Part shown: positions 17,396 through 27,600 of the stretch, piece after piece | How the letters are laid out: each line of letters starts with the position of its first letter | Numbering within the stretch: the stretch's first letter is position 1 | Assembly: GCA_031549495.1 (NCBI GenBank) | Contig: JAVBPS010000007.1 | Span: 65,359 to 129,358 of the forward strand | Reading direction: 5' to 3' | Length of the DNA stretch: 64,000 bases | Source: JAVBOW01 sp031549495 | Lineage (GTDB): Bacteria > Bacteroidota > Bacteroidia > Bacteroidales > Rikenellaceae | Translations under genes and position numbers: made by a program | Notes under the pieces: generated by a model | The model's input: only the letters and a program-made list of their open reading frames with translations | The model's database searches: none | Told to the model about the DNA's origin: nothing

Positions 17396-19303
17396 CTAAT
17401 TCTCAGTAGGTGTAATGTAAATGCAATGCCCGCCTCCGGGTGCCATGGCCGCCCGGATCACGTCCCCTTTGCGCACCTGCATCCGGCGGGTGCGGAAGGT
17501 TTCGCGCCGGTAGAGGTAGTGGGTGTCTTCGGCATCCTCATAGAGATGCGCCGTATATTGCGTTCCTTCGTCGAGAAAATCGAGCCGTACGGGAATCGTG
17601 CGTGCCGTTTCATTGGTGATGGTGCCCACGAACCAGTCGCTTCCCGCACCGCGCGCCACACTCGCGTAGCCGTCCATCCGCCCTGCGAGCATCCGGTAAG
17701 AGTCGAACCGGCCTGGGATGCGGCGCATGAGGTCGAACATTTCCGGTTTTTGCAAATAGGCCTCCGGCGCGTCCGGCACACAGTTGTAGCCGGTGAAGAT
17801 CACCAGCATGCGCGCCATCTCGGCCGCCACCGTGCTGGGAACCATGTCGAAAACGCGGTCACGTTTGACGGCCATGTGCAGATCGAACCAGCCGTGGTTC
17901 ATATCCAGCGGCCCGCACTCGCCATTGATAAAGACCTGGTTCACGCAGGTGTTGGGAAACAGGGGCAACTTGGCGTCCGCCTGCGCATGGCCGTACTCGC
18001 GCCCCAGGATATTCGGCCAGGTGCGCTCATCGCCCGACGGGGGGACGGGATGGTCGTGGAAGAGCACCATCAGCCGATGCGCGGCGCAACGGGCGACCAC
18101 CTTGCGCGTGTATTGCACTTTTGCTTGCCCCTCACCCTTCATAAAACCGTATTTGACCCCGGCGGCGCCCATGCTTTCAAACATGCCCAGGATGCGTTCG
18201 AGCCCGTATTTTTTCGCCCCCACGTCGTTCAGGTAGAGAAAGATCCCCACGCCTTTTTCGCGGGCGTACCGCATGATGCGCGGCAGGTCGATGTATTTAT
18301 TCACGAACGTGGGATCGGACGCGGCTTCATGCTCGGGGCCGTACCAGTCCGCGTCGATGACATGATACTGGAAGCCGTTGGCGGCGGCGAAGTCGATCAG
18401 CCTCAGGTTGGCCTCGGTGCCCAGGTCGTAAACGAAACCGTCGGGGGCCACGTAGCCACGCACCCGCCAGTTCCAAGTCGATTTGCCCGGCCGGATCCAC
18501 GAGGTGTCGTCCAGCGCGCAGGGCGGATTGAGATTCACGAGCAGATCCGAGGCGGCCAGCGCGCATTCGTCGTCGGTCATGAAAAGTACCCGCCACGAGG
18601 TGTGGAAGGGCACCGCCACCGCCGACTGCGGCATGCGGCAGGCCACGCGTCCCTGCACCGAGGTGTCGGCCGCGAGCGTAAAATAAGCCATGTTTCCGAT
18701 CGCCGCCTCGGCCACCGAAGTGAATGTGCCCCGGCCGCTGCGCACCACCAGGGGGGTGAGCGAGGCTTTGCGGAAATCCTCCGTCGGCAGCGGCCCGAGG
18801 TTGGCCCGCTCTCCGTCATGCGCCCACCAGACGCCCCCGGCAGGGAAGGTAAATGTAGTCCGATCGCCCGTCACCGTGAGCGAATCGGCCCCGGCCCATT
18901 GCGGGACGAGGTAGCGCAGGGCGATCCCGTCGTCGAACGCCCGAAATTCCACATCGAGCCGTCGCAGCGTGTCGCCCCCGGCACAGAACGAGAGGATCAG
19001 CGCGTTGTGCCGGTCGGCCACAGGCGTGTTCTTGCCCCATACGGGTGTCCAGGTTTCATCCACCGAACTGCGGCGTTCTTCCATAAAAACGAGCTCACCT
19101 TCTTGGTCCTCGATCAAAAGCCCGAGGGGCGAGGAAAGGAGTGTTTCGTGCCCCCCGCGGCTTGCGCGGTAGGAGAGCCTGCCGTCTTCGAGGCTTACGG
19201 TCACGTTGTTGCGGCCCGAGGGCGAGCGGAGCGTCCACTCGCCGCCCCTCGGGGCGCATCCGCACAGCAGGATCGCCGCGCATATCGTTAGTAAACGGTT
19301 CAT
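17396..19303 (-). CDS. GH97-family glycoside hydrolase lipoprotein
   Basis: This 635-residue protein belongs to the family of SusB: an N-terminal beta-sandwich (LRSPSGRNNVTVSLEDGRLSY), a TIM barrel (FAAANGFQYHVIDADWYGP, GVGIFLYLNDVG, LMVLFHDHPVPPSGDERTWPN, GREYGHAQ) and a C-terminal beta domain. The lipobox is LLCGC (Cys16). Members act on alpha-glucosides or alpha-galactosides. In retaining members an Asp nucleophile follows the GVK segment; here the sequence is GVKYGFMKGEGQ with Gly386 in that region, which fits the inverting SusB-type subgroup that uses Glu bases. It overlaps the FAD oxidoreductase gene by 4 bp, indicating translational coupling. Confidence 0.88.
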   Translation of the reverse strand: MNRLLTICAAILLCGCAPRGGEWTLRSPSGRNNVTVSLEDGRLSYRASRGGHETLLSSPLGLLIEDQEGELVFMEERRSSVDETWTPVWGKNTPVADRHNALILSFCAGGDTLRRLDVEFRAFDDGIALRYLVPQWAGADSLTVTGDRTTFTFPAGGVWWAHDGERANLGPLPTEDFRKASLTPLVVRSGRGTFTSVAEAAIGNMAYFTLAADTSVQGRVACRMPQSAVAVPFHTSWRVLFMTDDECALAASDLLVNLNPPCALDDTSWIRPGKSTWNWRVRGYVAPDGFVYDLGTEANLRLIDFAAANGFQYHVIDADWYGPEHEAASDPTFVNKYIDLPRIMRYAREKGVGIFLYLNDVGAKKYGLERILGMFESMGAAGVKYGFMKGEGQAKVQYTRKVVARCAAHRLMVLFHDHPVPPSGDERTWPNILGREYGHAQADAKLPLFPNTCVNQVFINGECGPLDMNHGWFDLHMAVKRDRVFDMVPSTVAAEMARMLVIFTGYNCVPDAPEAYLQKPEMFDLMRRIPGRFDSYRMLAGRMDGYASVARGAGSDWFVGTITNETARTIPVRLDFLDEGTQYTAHLYEDAEDTHYLYRRETFRTRRMQVRKGDVIRAAMAPGGGHCIYITPTEN

Positions 19304-20937
19304 TGCGAAGAGTTGTCGGTTACGTCCTGCGCGCTGAGCACCTGTCCCTGGCGTGCGAGTTTATCTTGTAGTTGTGTGATGTCCGTATCCTGGATGTCCG
19401 CTCCGGCCGTCATCGCCGCAGCGACTCCGGCCGCATGCCCGAGCAGCATGTAGACCGGCTCCATGCGGATCGAGCCGTACGCCACGTGCGAGGCCGAAAG
19501 GCAGACCGGCACCAACAGATTGGCGCACTCTTCGCGCACAGGAACGATCGCCCGCAGGGGGATCTGGTAAGGCGTGGTTTCCACCAGGAAATGTCCCTCC
19601 TCGCGCACCATCCCGTCGCTGTCCGCCCACCGCTGCACGGGGTGCGAATCGGCCTTGAAAGAGCCCATTCCCACCGCGTCGGTTTTACGGACATCGGCCG
19701 TGATGTCCGTTTGCGTCATCACATAAGCGCCCTTCATGCGCCGTCCCTCGCGGACATAGAGCTGGTGGGGCCAGTGTCCGTTGTCCGTGAATTCGTCGCG
19801 GCACAACCCCCAGCCGTTCACCTCCTCGCGCAATGCTTCCGGAACGCGCGGATCGTGGGACAGAAACCAGAAGAACCCTTTCTGGTAATCCTCGTGGTCT
19901 TTGACGATCCGCTCCCGGGCGGCATAATCCCCGTCCGGATAAGCCGTGTTGCCCCCCACGTAATCGGTGGTGAAGGGACCGTTGGCGTTGATGTCGTATT
20001 TCCCGTTCGGGAGGCGCCCGAAATGAACCAATTTTGAGAAAACGATCCCGGGATGGGCCTCGATATATCTCAGCAGCAGCGTGTAATATTCGGACTCGTA
20101 ATGCTGCGGCTCGGGCCAGGGTACGCGCAGGTCGTCGCGCCGGGTGGCCGTGACGCGGAAATTGTAGGCCTGTGTCAGGGAGTCCCCCGAGCCCGCTTCC
20201 GGCTGCCCTTCACGGGAAATGCCTGAAAGCAATATCCCGTTCCCGTATGCTGGAATATCCGCCCCGAACTGCGTGTTGTGCAGGTAGTGCACCGGGCTGC
20301 CCTCCCCGAGGCAGGGGCAGGGCAGGGCGTAATCCTGCGGGGCGTAGTGCTGTTCGGGATCGTTGTAGAATCCGGCGCACGGTTCGTCGTAGGTGTCGCG
20401 GCTTTCGCGCCCCACGATGTAGAAAACCCCGCTGCGAGCCATCAGGTCGCCCTCGTAACCCGCGTCGATGAATACCTTCGCCCGGTAGCGTTTCCCGTTT
20501 TCCAACACGATCTCCGTGATCCGGTTGCCCTCTTTCATCACCTGGCTGAGCCTCACGCCCCGGATCACTTCACATCCGGAAACGGATAACAAACTGTCGA
20601 AAACCCGTGCGGCGACCTTGGCCTCCAGATCCCAGGGCCGCTCGGGGGTCTGCTCCCCGGCAGGCGTGTAGGCGGCCACCGCGTTGAAATAGTCGGCCGC
20701 CATCCCGCCGATGTACTGCTGCTCGCCGATATCCGTGCGGCCGAGCCCCCCGGCGACCATCCCCCCGAGGTATTTCCCCGGTTCGACGAGCAGCACCGAG
20801 ACCCCTTCGCGCTCTGCGGCGAGGGCGGCCATGATCCCGGCGGGCGTGCCCCCGTAGACCACCACGTCGAAATGCGGAACGGTGCGGCAGGCGCAGCAAA
20901 GAATAGCGAGTAAAACAGCAACGGCGGGGTTTCTCAT
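19300..20937 (-). CDS. FAD-dependent oxidoreductase, lipoprotein (PUL1)
   Basis: This 545-residue protein of the FAD_oxidored (PF12831-type) family has the dinucleotide motif VVVYGGTPAG (Gly29-Gly34), followed by YLGGMVAGGLGRTDIG, the segment VFIDAGYEGDLMARSG and the C-terminal FAD-binding stretch SASHVAYGSIRMEP. The N-terminus is a lipoprotein signal (LLAILCCAC, Cys17), so the flavoenzyme is predicted outside the cytoplasm. The substrate is unknown; in this PUL it may oxidise a sugar or an oligosaccharide end. It is one of four such proteins in the island, most like those at 44477 and 47910. It is coupled by a 4-bp overlap to GH97. Confidence 0.85.
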   Translation of the reverse strand: MRNPAVAVLLAILCCACRTVPHFDVVVYGGTPAGIMAALAAEREGVSVLLVEPGKYLGGMVAGGLGRTDIGEQQYIGGMAADYFNAVAAYTPAGEQTPERPWDLEAKVAARVFDSLLSVSGCEVIRGVRLSQVMKEGNRITEIVLENGKRYRAKVFIDAGYEGDLMARSGVFYIVGRESRDTYDEPCAGFYNDPEQHYAPQDYALPCPCLGEGSPVHYLHNTQFGADIPAYGNGILLSGISREGQPEAGSGDSLTQAYNFRVTATRRDDLRVPWPEPQHYESEYYTLLLRYIEAHPGIVFSKLVHFGRLPNGKYDINANGPFTTDYVGGNTAYPDGDYAARERIVKDHEDYQKGFFWFLSHDPRVPEALREEVNGWGLCRDEFTDNGHWPHQLYVREGRRMKGAYVMTQTDITADVRKTDAVGMGSFKADSHPVQRWADSDGMVREEGHFLVETTPYQIPLRAIVPVREECANLLVPVCLSASHVAYGSIRMEPVYMLLGHAAGVAAAMTAGADIQDTDITQLQDKLARQGQVLSAQDVTDNSSQ

Positions 20938-20941
20938 AGGA

Positions 20942-22012
20942 TCAGAATTTCAAAGGCAGGTGTACGTTGAATGAATTGACACGCGAGGTGTCCGCCGCGA
21001 GAAACAGCAAGGCAGGCCGCCCGTTGCGCATCCAGAGCTGCGGACGCTCCAGATGCATCATCTGTTCGGTGGAGCCATCCGCCCAGCGCACTTCCAGCTT
21101 GGATACGAGTGGATGCAACGCCGGTTTCCAGTCCACCCCGTCCGGCGAGGTGAAGAGCACCAGCGACCGGCCGTGCGGGGTGAACGCCCCGTGCATATCC
21201 TTCACGATGGCCCAGAATTTCTCCCCGTCGCACCAGATATAGGGATCCTCGGCCGGGAAATCGCTCCCCTCGGCATCGAAGATCGTCCGGGCGTATTTGG
21301 TAAAAGGCCCCGTGGGGCTGTCGGCGATGGCCGCCATGTGCACCACCGGCCCCCCGGCGATCCCCTCGCGCTGTTTACGCACAGCTTTATAGACCATCAG
21401 GTAGCGCCCTTCGGGGGTGTGCGCGAGCGAGGGATTGGAGACCATCAGCGCGTCCGGCGCCAGCGAATCGGCCGACACGTCGATCAACGGCGCGTCGAAC
21501 CGTTCCCACGGCCCGTAAGGCGAGTCGGCGACGGCCACCCCGATGCGCTGGTTGTTGCGGTGAGAGAAGTTCAGATCCCCGGTCACCGTCCCATCGCCCC
21601 GGTTGCCCATGTAGTAGAGGTAGTATTTTCCCCCGATACGGTGGATATGCGGATTGTGGGTGCAGGAACCGTCCCAAAACTCCTCCCCCCGGGCAGGCAG
21701 CGCCACGTCTGAGAAGGCGTAAGGTCCGCCGGGCTCGTCCGCCGTGGCATGGGCGATCTCGGAGTGCGACACCCAGGCGTTGTGCCCGTATTTCAACGGC
21801 CAGCGCGAGTAGAAGAGGTGGTAACGCCCATCGTCCCCCTGCGCCAGGCTCGCCCCCCAGGTAAAATAACCCGGGTCGACGAAGCGCGACTGCATGGGGG
21901 CAGGTTGGATGGCGGCCGCGAAGTCCGTGTCGGCAGGCAACGCCGCCGGCGGGGAGGTGTGGCACCCTCCCGCCGGCAACAGCCAGATGATCAACCAGAG
22001 GAACTTTCTCAT
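20942..22012 (-). CDS. Five-bladed beta-propeller glycoside hydrolase-like lipoprotein (GH43/GH117-like)
   Basis: This 356-residue lipoprotein has lipobox PAGGC (Cys17). Repeated blade motifs include GRYHLFYSRWP, GKYYLYYMGNRGDG, RYLMVYKAV and FPAEDPYIWCDGEKFWAIVKD, the pattern of GH43/GH117/GH32 propellers. The acidic residues in these blades (for example the Asp in AEDPYIW) are candidates for the catalytic triad, though I cannot place all three with certainty. Such enzymes remove arabinose, xylose, galactose or anhydro-galactose units. It is the first enzyme gene after the Sus-type outer-membrane genes, 4 bp before the FAD oxidoreductase. Confidence 0.72.
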   Translation of the reverse strand: MRKFLWLIIWLLPAGGCHTSPPAALPADTDFAAAIQPAPMQSRFVDPGYFTWGASLAQGDDGRYHLFYSRWPLKYGHNAWVSHSEIAHATADEPGGPYAFSDVALPARGEEFWDGSCTHNPHIHRIGGKYYLYYMGNRGDGTVTGDLNFSHRNNQRIGVAVADSPYGPWERFDAPLIDVSADSLAPDALMVSNPSLAHTPEGRYLMVYKAVRKQREGIAGGPVVHMAAIADSPTGPFTKYARTIFDAEGSDFPAEDPYIWCDGEKFWAIVKDMHGAFTPHGRSLVLFTSPDGVDWKPALHPLVSKLEVRWADGSTEQMMHLERPQLWMRNGRPALLFLAADTSRVNSFNVHLPLKF

Positions 22013-22013
22013 T

Positions 22014-22988
22014 TTACGGGGCGACTACTTCGACGGTCAATCGCCGGACGACGCTCTTTTCGTGCTTGATGTTGACGTTCTGCGCCACGAACACCACGTT
22101 GTACGTACCCGGTTTGCTGAAGGTGTGGTTATACTTGGCCAGGTTGGTCGTGATGCCCTTGATCGCCTTGCCCGCATCGGCGGCGGCGGTGGTCAGGTCG
22201 ATGCTCGGGGTGAGGGCCCACGACTCGGTGGCGGCTTTGCACTGGGCGGCGGTGGGGGTGAAGTCGAGGCGCCACACGCTGGTGTTCTTGATCCATTTGG
22301 CGTCGTTGTTGGCGACGTTGTAGATCTGCCAGTCGATCATGCTGGTGGCGTTGCTGCCGTCGCCGGTGGCCTCGTTCGACTGCGCCTGGTTCCACATCTT
22401 CAAAAGGAAGATCCTGCGCCCGTCCGCCAGGCGGTTCTCGATGCGGAAGTTCGAGACGCGCCAATTCTGCTGCACGCCCGTGGTTTTGGCTGCGTCCGTG
22501 AATTTGAAGGCCACGGTAGCCGTCCGCCCCGTCTGGGCGAATTCCGAGAGGTCGACCTCGCCTGAGAGCACGTTCGCCGCCCCGGTGGCTATCGCCGCAC
22601 GCGAGGTGATGTCGGTCCAGGTCGCAGCCTGGAGATTGGCCGTGTTGAGCGTTCCTCCGAAATTGGTCGAGATGAGCACTTTCAGGTCGGATGCCGCCGT
22701 GTTCTCGGCGCCGGCCACCTTGTGGGTGGTGAAGTTGAGCACGGCCGTTCCTTTTTCGTAGGCTTTGCTTCCGCCGTCGTAACGGCCGCCGATCTCGCCC
22801 GAATAGAAGGTGATGTTGTGCGGGCGGCCGGTGAAGTTAAAGGTGACCTCTTCACCCGTCGTGTAGGTGGTCTTTGCGGTGGAGACCTCGAAGCCGGGCT
22901 CGTCGATCTCGTAACGGTCGCAACCCGCCAGCAGAAGCAGCGCGGCGGCTGCGATAACTGCGTTTTTCATATGTCGTTGTTTTTTCAT
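22014..22988 (-). CDS. SusE-position surface lipoprotein, DUF5017-type
   Basis: This lipoprotein of about 324 residues has lipobox LLAGC (Cys23). The N-terminal segment FEVSTAKTTYTTGEEVTFNF, then NITFYSGEIGGRYD, is the hallmark of DUF5017 proteins that follow susCD in Bacteroidota. It probably binds glycan at the cell surface (an SGBP). The start at 22988 gives a standard signal; an ATG at 23003 touches the upstream gene and one at 22970 is also possible. There is one base between its stop and the hydrolase gene that follows. Confidence 0.8.
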   Translation of the reverse strand: MKKQRHMKNAVIAAAALLLLAGCDRYEIDEPGFEVSTAKTTYTTGEEVTFNFTGRPHNITFYSGEIGGRYDGGSKAYEKGTAVLNFTTHKVAGAENTAASDLKVLISTNFGGTLNTANLQAATWTDITSRAAIATGAANVLSGEVDLSEFAQTGRTATVAFKFTDAAKTTGVQQNWRVSNFRIENRLADGRRIFLLKMWNQAQSNEATGDGSNATSMIDWQIYNVANNDAKWIKNTSVWRLDFTPTAAQCKAATESWALTPSIDLTTAAADAGKAIKGITTNLAKYNHTFSKPGTYNVVFVAQNVNIKHEKSVVRRLTVEVVAP

Positions 22989-23004
22989 GGTCTGTAAAGT
23001 CATT

Positions 23005-24606
23005 TTACCACCCTTCGTTCTGGGGCATTTCCGGATTCGAGGCGCGCTCGGAGTTGGGGACAGGGAAGAGCACGCTGCGGGCGGTGATATTGCCCAACTG
23101 GATGGCGATGGCCGTTTTGAACGTGGCGGACGCCAGGGCGTCCGAGGCCACGGCGCTCTTCAGGTCCGAACAGACCTGCACGTAGTCGCCCCAACGGACC
23201 AGGTCGTGCTTGCGCAGCCCCTCGAAAGCGAATTCGCGGTAACGCTCATTCTTGATCAATGCGCGGAATTCGGTCTTGCCCAGCCCCGAGGCGTCCACCG
23301 AGGCGTCCGCGGTGTTCACGTCTTTGCCGTAACCGCGGCGGCGGACCCTATTCAACGCCTTATAGGCTTCGTCGGAGGGGGTGGCCGTCAGTTCGTTGTC
23401 CGCCTCGGCGAACATAAGCAGCACGTCCGCGTAGCGCAGCAACGGGAAGTTGGTCGAGTTGTAATCCTTACTCCAGAGCACCAGGTCGTTTTCATATTCC
23501 CTGCGCCATTTTCCGCAACTGCGCTCGTAGATCTGCGCAGCGGTCCAGTCGGTCTTTACGTAGGATTTCCCCGTCGTGGGGGCCTTGAAATAGTAGGGCG
23601 CTATCGTCCAGTCACGGCGCCCGTCGGCTGCTTCGTAAATGTTGTACAGTTTGTTATGGGCATGCAGATAGTCGTAGCCGTAAGGCGAATCGGTGATCGT
23701 GTTGTCCGTGTTGGGGCAGTAAATGCCGTTGTAGATACCCACCGAGCCGCCTTCCTTGACCACATCCTCGCTTTTGCCGAAAAATTCCACTTCCCAGAGG
23801 CATTCCTGCAGGTCGTATTTATCTTCCGAGTGGTTGATGAAGATACGGCTGAAGCTCGGGTTGAGTGAGTGGAGACCGCTCTGCATCACCTTGTCGGCAT
23901 AGTAGCGCGCGCGCTCCCAGGCGTCGGGATCCTGGAGCGGTTTGCCGGCCATGGTGAGGTAAACGCGGGCCAGCATGCCCCAGATGGCCGTCTGGCTCGC
24001 CATGCCGTTGTAGCCGTACTCGGTGATCTGTTTGGCGTGCGCGGCGGCGTACTCCATGTCTTTAACGATCTGTTCGTACACTTCACTCAGGGGCGAGCGG
24101 GGCAGGGGCTTGTCAGCCGCGGATTTGGTCGCGGTGGTGCGCAGGGGGATGGGGCCGTACATGTCGGCCAGCAGGAAGTGGTAATATCCCCGCATGAAGT
24201 GGGCCTGTGCGAGCGCCTCGGTGATCTTGTCCGGGCTGGCGGAGCCTTCCGCGTTGCCGATGTAGTCGATCAGCAGGTTGGCGCGGTCGATGCCGGCGTA
24301 GAGCGCTTCCCAGCAGCGGATCACCTCGGTGGTCGAAGCGTCCATCGTGTTGGAGAGCATGCCGGTGGTCTGCCCTTTGATGAAGAATTCGTCGCTGAAT
24401 ACCAGGTAGGAGTAGAGTCCGCGGGCATAGGTGCGCGTGTCGCCCAGGCGGTCGTAGATGCCCGCCATGGCGCGGTTCAGGTCGGTGTCCGTGCGGTAGA
24501 AGTTCTCGGGCGAGATGGCGTCCTGCGGCACCGTGTCCAGGAACCCCTTGCAGGCCATGTTCAGGGCCGCGAGCGCGATGACCGATATGTGCAAAATCTT
24601 TTTCAT
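23005..24606 (-). CDS. SusD/RagB-family nutrient-binding outer-membrane lipoprotein (PUL1)
   Basis: This 533-residue protein has the lipobox NMAC (Cys19) followed by KGFLDTVPQDAISPENFY, the typical SusD N-terminus. TPR-like helices follow (AQAHFMRGYYHFLLADMYGPIPL) with the conserved C-terminal RRRGYGKD ... YREFAFEGLRKHDLVRWG block. SusD caps the SusC transporter and binds the oligosaccharide. Its gene follows susC by 27 bp. Confidence 0.95.
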   Translation of the reverse strand: MKKILHISVIALAALNMACKGFLDTVPQDAISPENFYRTDTDLNRAMAGIYDRLGDTRTYARGLYSYLVFSDEFFIKGQTTGMLSNTMDASTTEVIRCWEALYAGIDRANLLIDYIGNAEGSASPDKITEALAQAHFMRGYYHFLLADMYGPIPLRTTATKSAADKPLPRSPLSEVYEQIVKDMEYAAAHAKQITEYGYNGMASQTAIWGMLARVYLTMAGKPLQDPDAWERARYYADKVMQSGLHSLNPSFSRIFINHSEDKYDLQECLWEVEFFGKSEDVVKEGGSVGIYNGIYCPNTDNTITDSPYGYDYLHAHNKLYNIYEAADGRRDWTIAPYYFKAPTTGKSYVKTDWTAAQIYERSCGKWRREYENDLVLWSKDYNSTNFPLLRYADVLLMFAEADNELTATPSDEAYKALNRVRRRGYGKDVNTADASVDASGLGKTEFRALIKNERYREFAFEGLRKHDLVRWGDYVQVCSDLKSAVASDALASATFKTAIAIQLGNITARSVLFPVPNSERASNPEMPQNEGW

Positions 24607-24633
24607 ATCCTTATAATGTTGTTCTCTTTGGGG

Positions 24634-27600
24634 TTAGAATGTGATGTCCAGGCCGAAGGTGATGGTGCGGGCCTTGGGATACGCCGACCAGTCGAAGCCG
24701 GGGGTGAGCGGGTTCGATTTGACCGACACTTCGGGATCCGGGCCCGAGTACTTCGTCCAGGTGAACAGGTTGGTGCCGGTCACGTAGAGCCGCAGGGCGC
24801 TTACCAAACCGATCTTGGAGAAGGTGTAGCCCAACGACACGTTGCGCAAGCGCAGGAACGAGGCGTCCTCGATGAAACGGTCCGAATAGACCGCGGGCCC
24901 GGCGCCCCCCGCGCGCGGGATGCGGCTGGTCAGGTTGTCGGGCGACCAGCGGTTCTCCATCTCGCGTAGCTGGTTGAGGTTGGTACGGTTCTCACCGCCC
25001 ATGAAGATCATCCGGTTGCCGTTCAGCAGTTGGTTGCCGTAAGACCAGGTGAACAGGACGTTCAGGTCGAAATTCTTGTAATAGAAGTTATTCGTGAAGC
25101 CGCCCGTATGGGTCGGATAGGGCGATCCGATGACCGTCTGGTCGTAGGAGTTGACCACCCCGTCGCCGTTCAGGTCCTTGTATTTGATGTCGCCCGGTTT
25201 GATGGTGCTCGCGGCGTTGCCGTTGTTGGGCACGTCGGCGCGCAGGACGTAGTTGCCGCCCGACTCGATGAAATCCGAGTATTGGTACACCCCGTCGAAG
25301 ATGTAACCGTAGAACGAGGCCACCGGCATGCCCGGCAGGGCGATGTAGGGGTGGGCGTTATTGTAGTTGCCGTTCCAGCTGAGCATCGTGGTGAGCGACG
25401 GTTGATCGCCGTTCAGTTCGAGGATCTTGTTGCGGTTGAACGAGATGTTGAAGTTGGTCGTCCACTGGAAATTCCGGTTCCGGATATTGACCGTGTTGAG
25501 CGTGATCTCGACCCCTTCGTTCGACACCTTGCCGATGTTCTTGGTGCCGGTCAGGTAGCCCGTCGAGGAGGGGATGTCGGCCCGCAGCAGCAGGTCGTTG
25601 GTCTTCTTGTAGTAATAATCCAGCACCAGGCTGATGCGGTTGTCCAGGAAGGCGATGTCCAAACCGGCGTCCCATTGCGCCGTGCTTTCCCATTTGAGCG
25701 AGCCGTTGCCCAGCGCCGAGGGGTATACGCCCGGCTGGTAGGCGTTGTTGAAGGGGTAGCCGATGGTGGAGTTGCTGCTGCCCGAGACGCCGGACTGGAT
25801 CAGCGTGGACATGTAGGCGAAGTTGCCTACGCGGTTGTTGCCCGTCACCCCGTAGCTCACGCGCACTTTACCGCCGGAGATGAAGCCCAGTTTCTTCACG
25901 AAACCCTCGCGGGCGAAGTACCAGGCCAGCGATCCCGAGGGGAAGTAGCCCCATTTGTTCCCAGTCGGGAAACGCGACGAACCGTCCGCGCGGAAGGTGG
26001 CGGTCAGGTAGTATTTCTTTTTGTAGTCGTAATTCACGCGGCCGAAGAACGACTCCATCGTGGAGACCGTGTTGGAGGTCTTGATCTCCACCGGCGTGCC
26101 TTCACCCAGGCCCGAGATGCCCAGCGATTCGTTGGGAATGTGGGTGGCTTTGAAGTAGTAGCCCTTGTCGGTCTGTTTCTGCGCCGAGAAACCGGCGACG
26201 GCGTTGAGCGAATGTTGCCCGAAGACGTCCTTGTACGAAACGGTGTTCTCGTTGGACCAGTTGACCAGGTTTTCGTTGCGGATCCAGCCGTTCACGCCGT
26301 TCTCGCGGCCCGTGGGGGTCTGGGGGCTGCCGGCGCGCGTTTTGGTGTTGCGGAACGATTCGCTGCGCCGAAAGCCGTTGGTGATGTTGCCCGCCACTTT
26401 GAAGGTGATCTTCTTGAGCCGTTGGTATTCCAGGTAGGAGTTGGCCAGGATCACGTTGTTGTAGACGGGCGAGTGCTCGTTTTTGGCCGAATAGATCGGG
26501 TTGATGCGGATGTCGTTCGAGTTGCCCAGGTCGTCGATGAATTCGTCGGCGTAGTTGAAATCCGGGTCGAGGTTGCCCGAGGTGGGGCGGAATCCCATCA
26601 CGCTGTACATGAGGCTCTCGGTGGGGGTGGAGTTCTCGTAATCCTTGGCCACGATGCCGTAGGTTTCGGTGGCGGTATAGTTGGCGGTGACGTAGAAGCG
26701 CAGGTCGCGGCCCAGCTTCTGGTCGAGCAGCATGCGTCCCTGATAGCGTTTGAAACCGCCCTTGATGATCACCCCGTCCTGGTTGAGGATCGAGCCGGAG
26801 ACGAGGTATTTCGTGTTGTCCGTACCGCCGCTTACCTGCACGCCGTAATTCTGCACCTTGGCCGTCTGGAAGAGCTGGTCCTGCCAGTCGATGTCTCTTG
26901 CGTTGCGGTAATCGTCGAGCGTCTTGCCACCGCCCAGGTAGAGTTTGGTGGCGTTTATTTCGTTCAGGTCCAACTGGTACTTCACGAACTCGTAGGCGCC
27001 CATCATATCCATCTTCTTGATGTTGTTCTGCAGGCCGAGCGAGGCGCGGACGTTGACCGACGGTTTGCCCTTGACGCCGGTCTTGGTGGTGATCATGACC
27101 ACGCCGTTGGCCCCGCGGGCCCCGTAGATGGCCGTGGCCGATGCGTCCTTAAGAATGTCGATACTGGCGATGTCGGCCGGGTTGATCATGTTGTTGTCCG
27201 GGTTTTCGAGCGGGAAGCCGTCGATCACATATAAAGGTGCGTTGCTCTGGGTGATCGAGTTGCCCCCGCGGATGGTGATGGTGCTGGGCGAGCCGGGCTG
27301 GCCGTCCTGCGCCGTCACGTTCACGCCCGCCACGAGTCCCGCCATGGCGCTGTCGAACGAGGTCGCCTGCACCTTGGACATATCCTCCATGTCGACCGAG
27401 GCGACCGACCCGGTCAGGTCTGCGCGGCGGACGGTGCCGTAACCGACCGCTACTTCCACCTCATCGAGCGCCGTGGCCGACTCGTCCATGGTCACGTTGA
27501 TCAGCGTTTTACCTTGTACGGCGATCTCCTGGGAAGCATGGCCCACCAGCGAAAAGACCAGCACGGGGTTCGGGGCGTCCGTGGTGATGCGGTATTGCCC

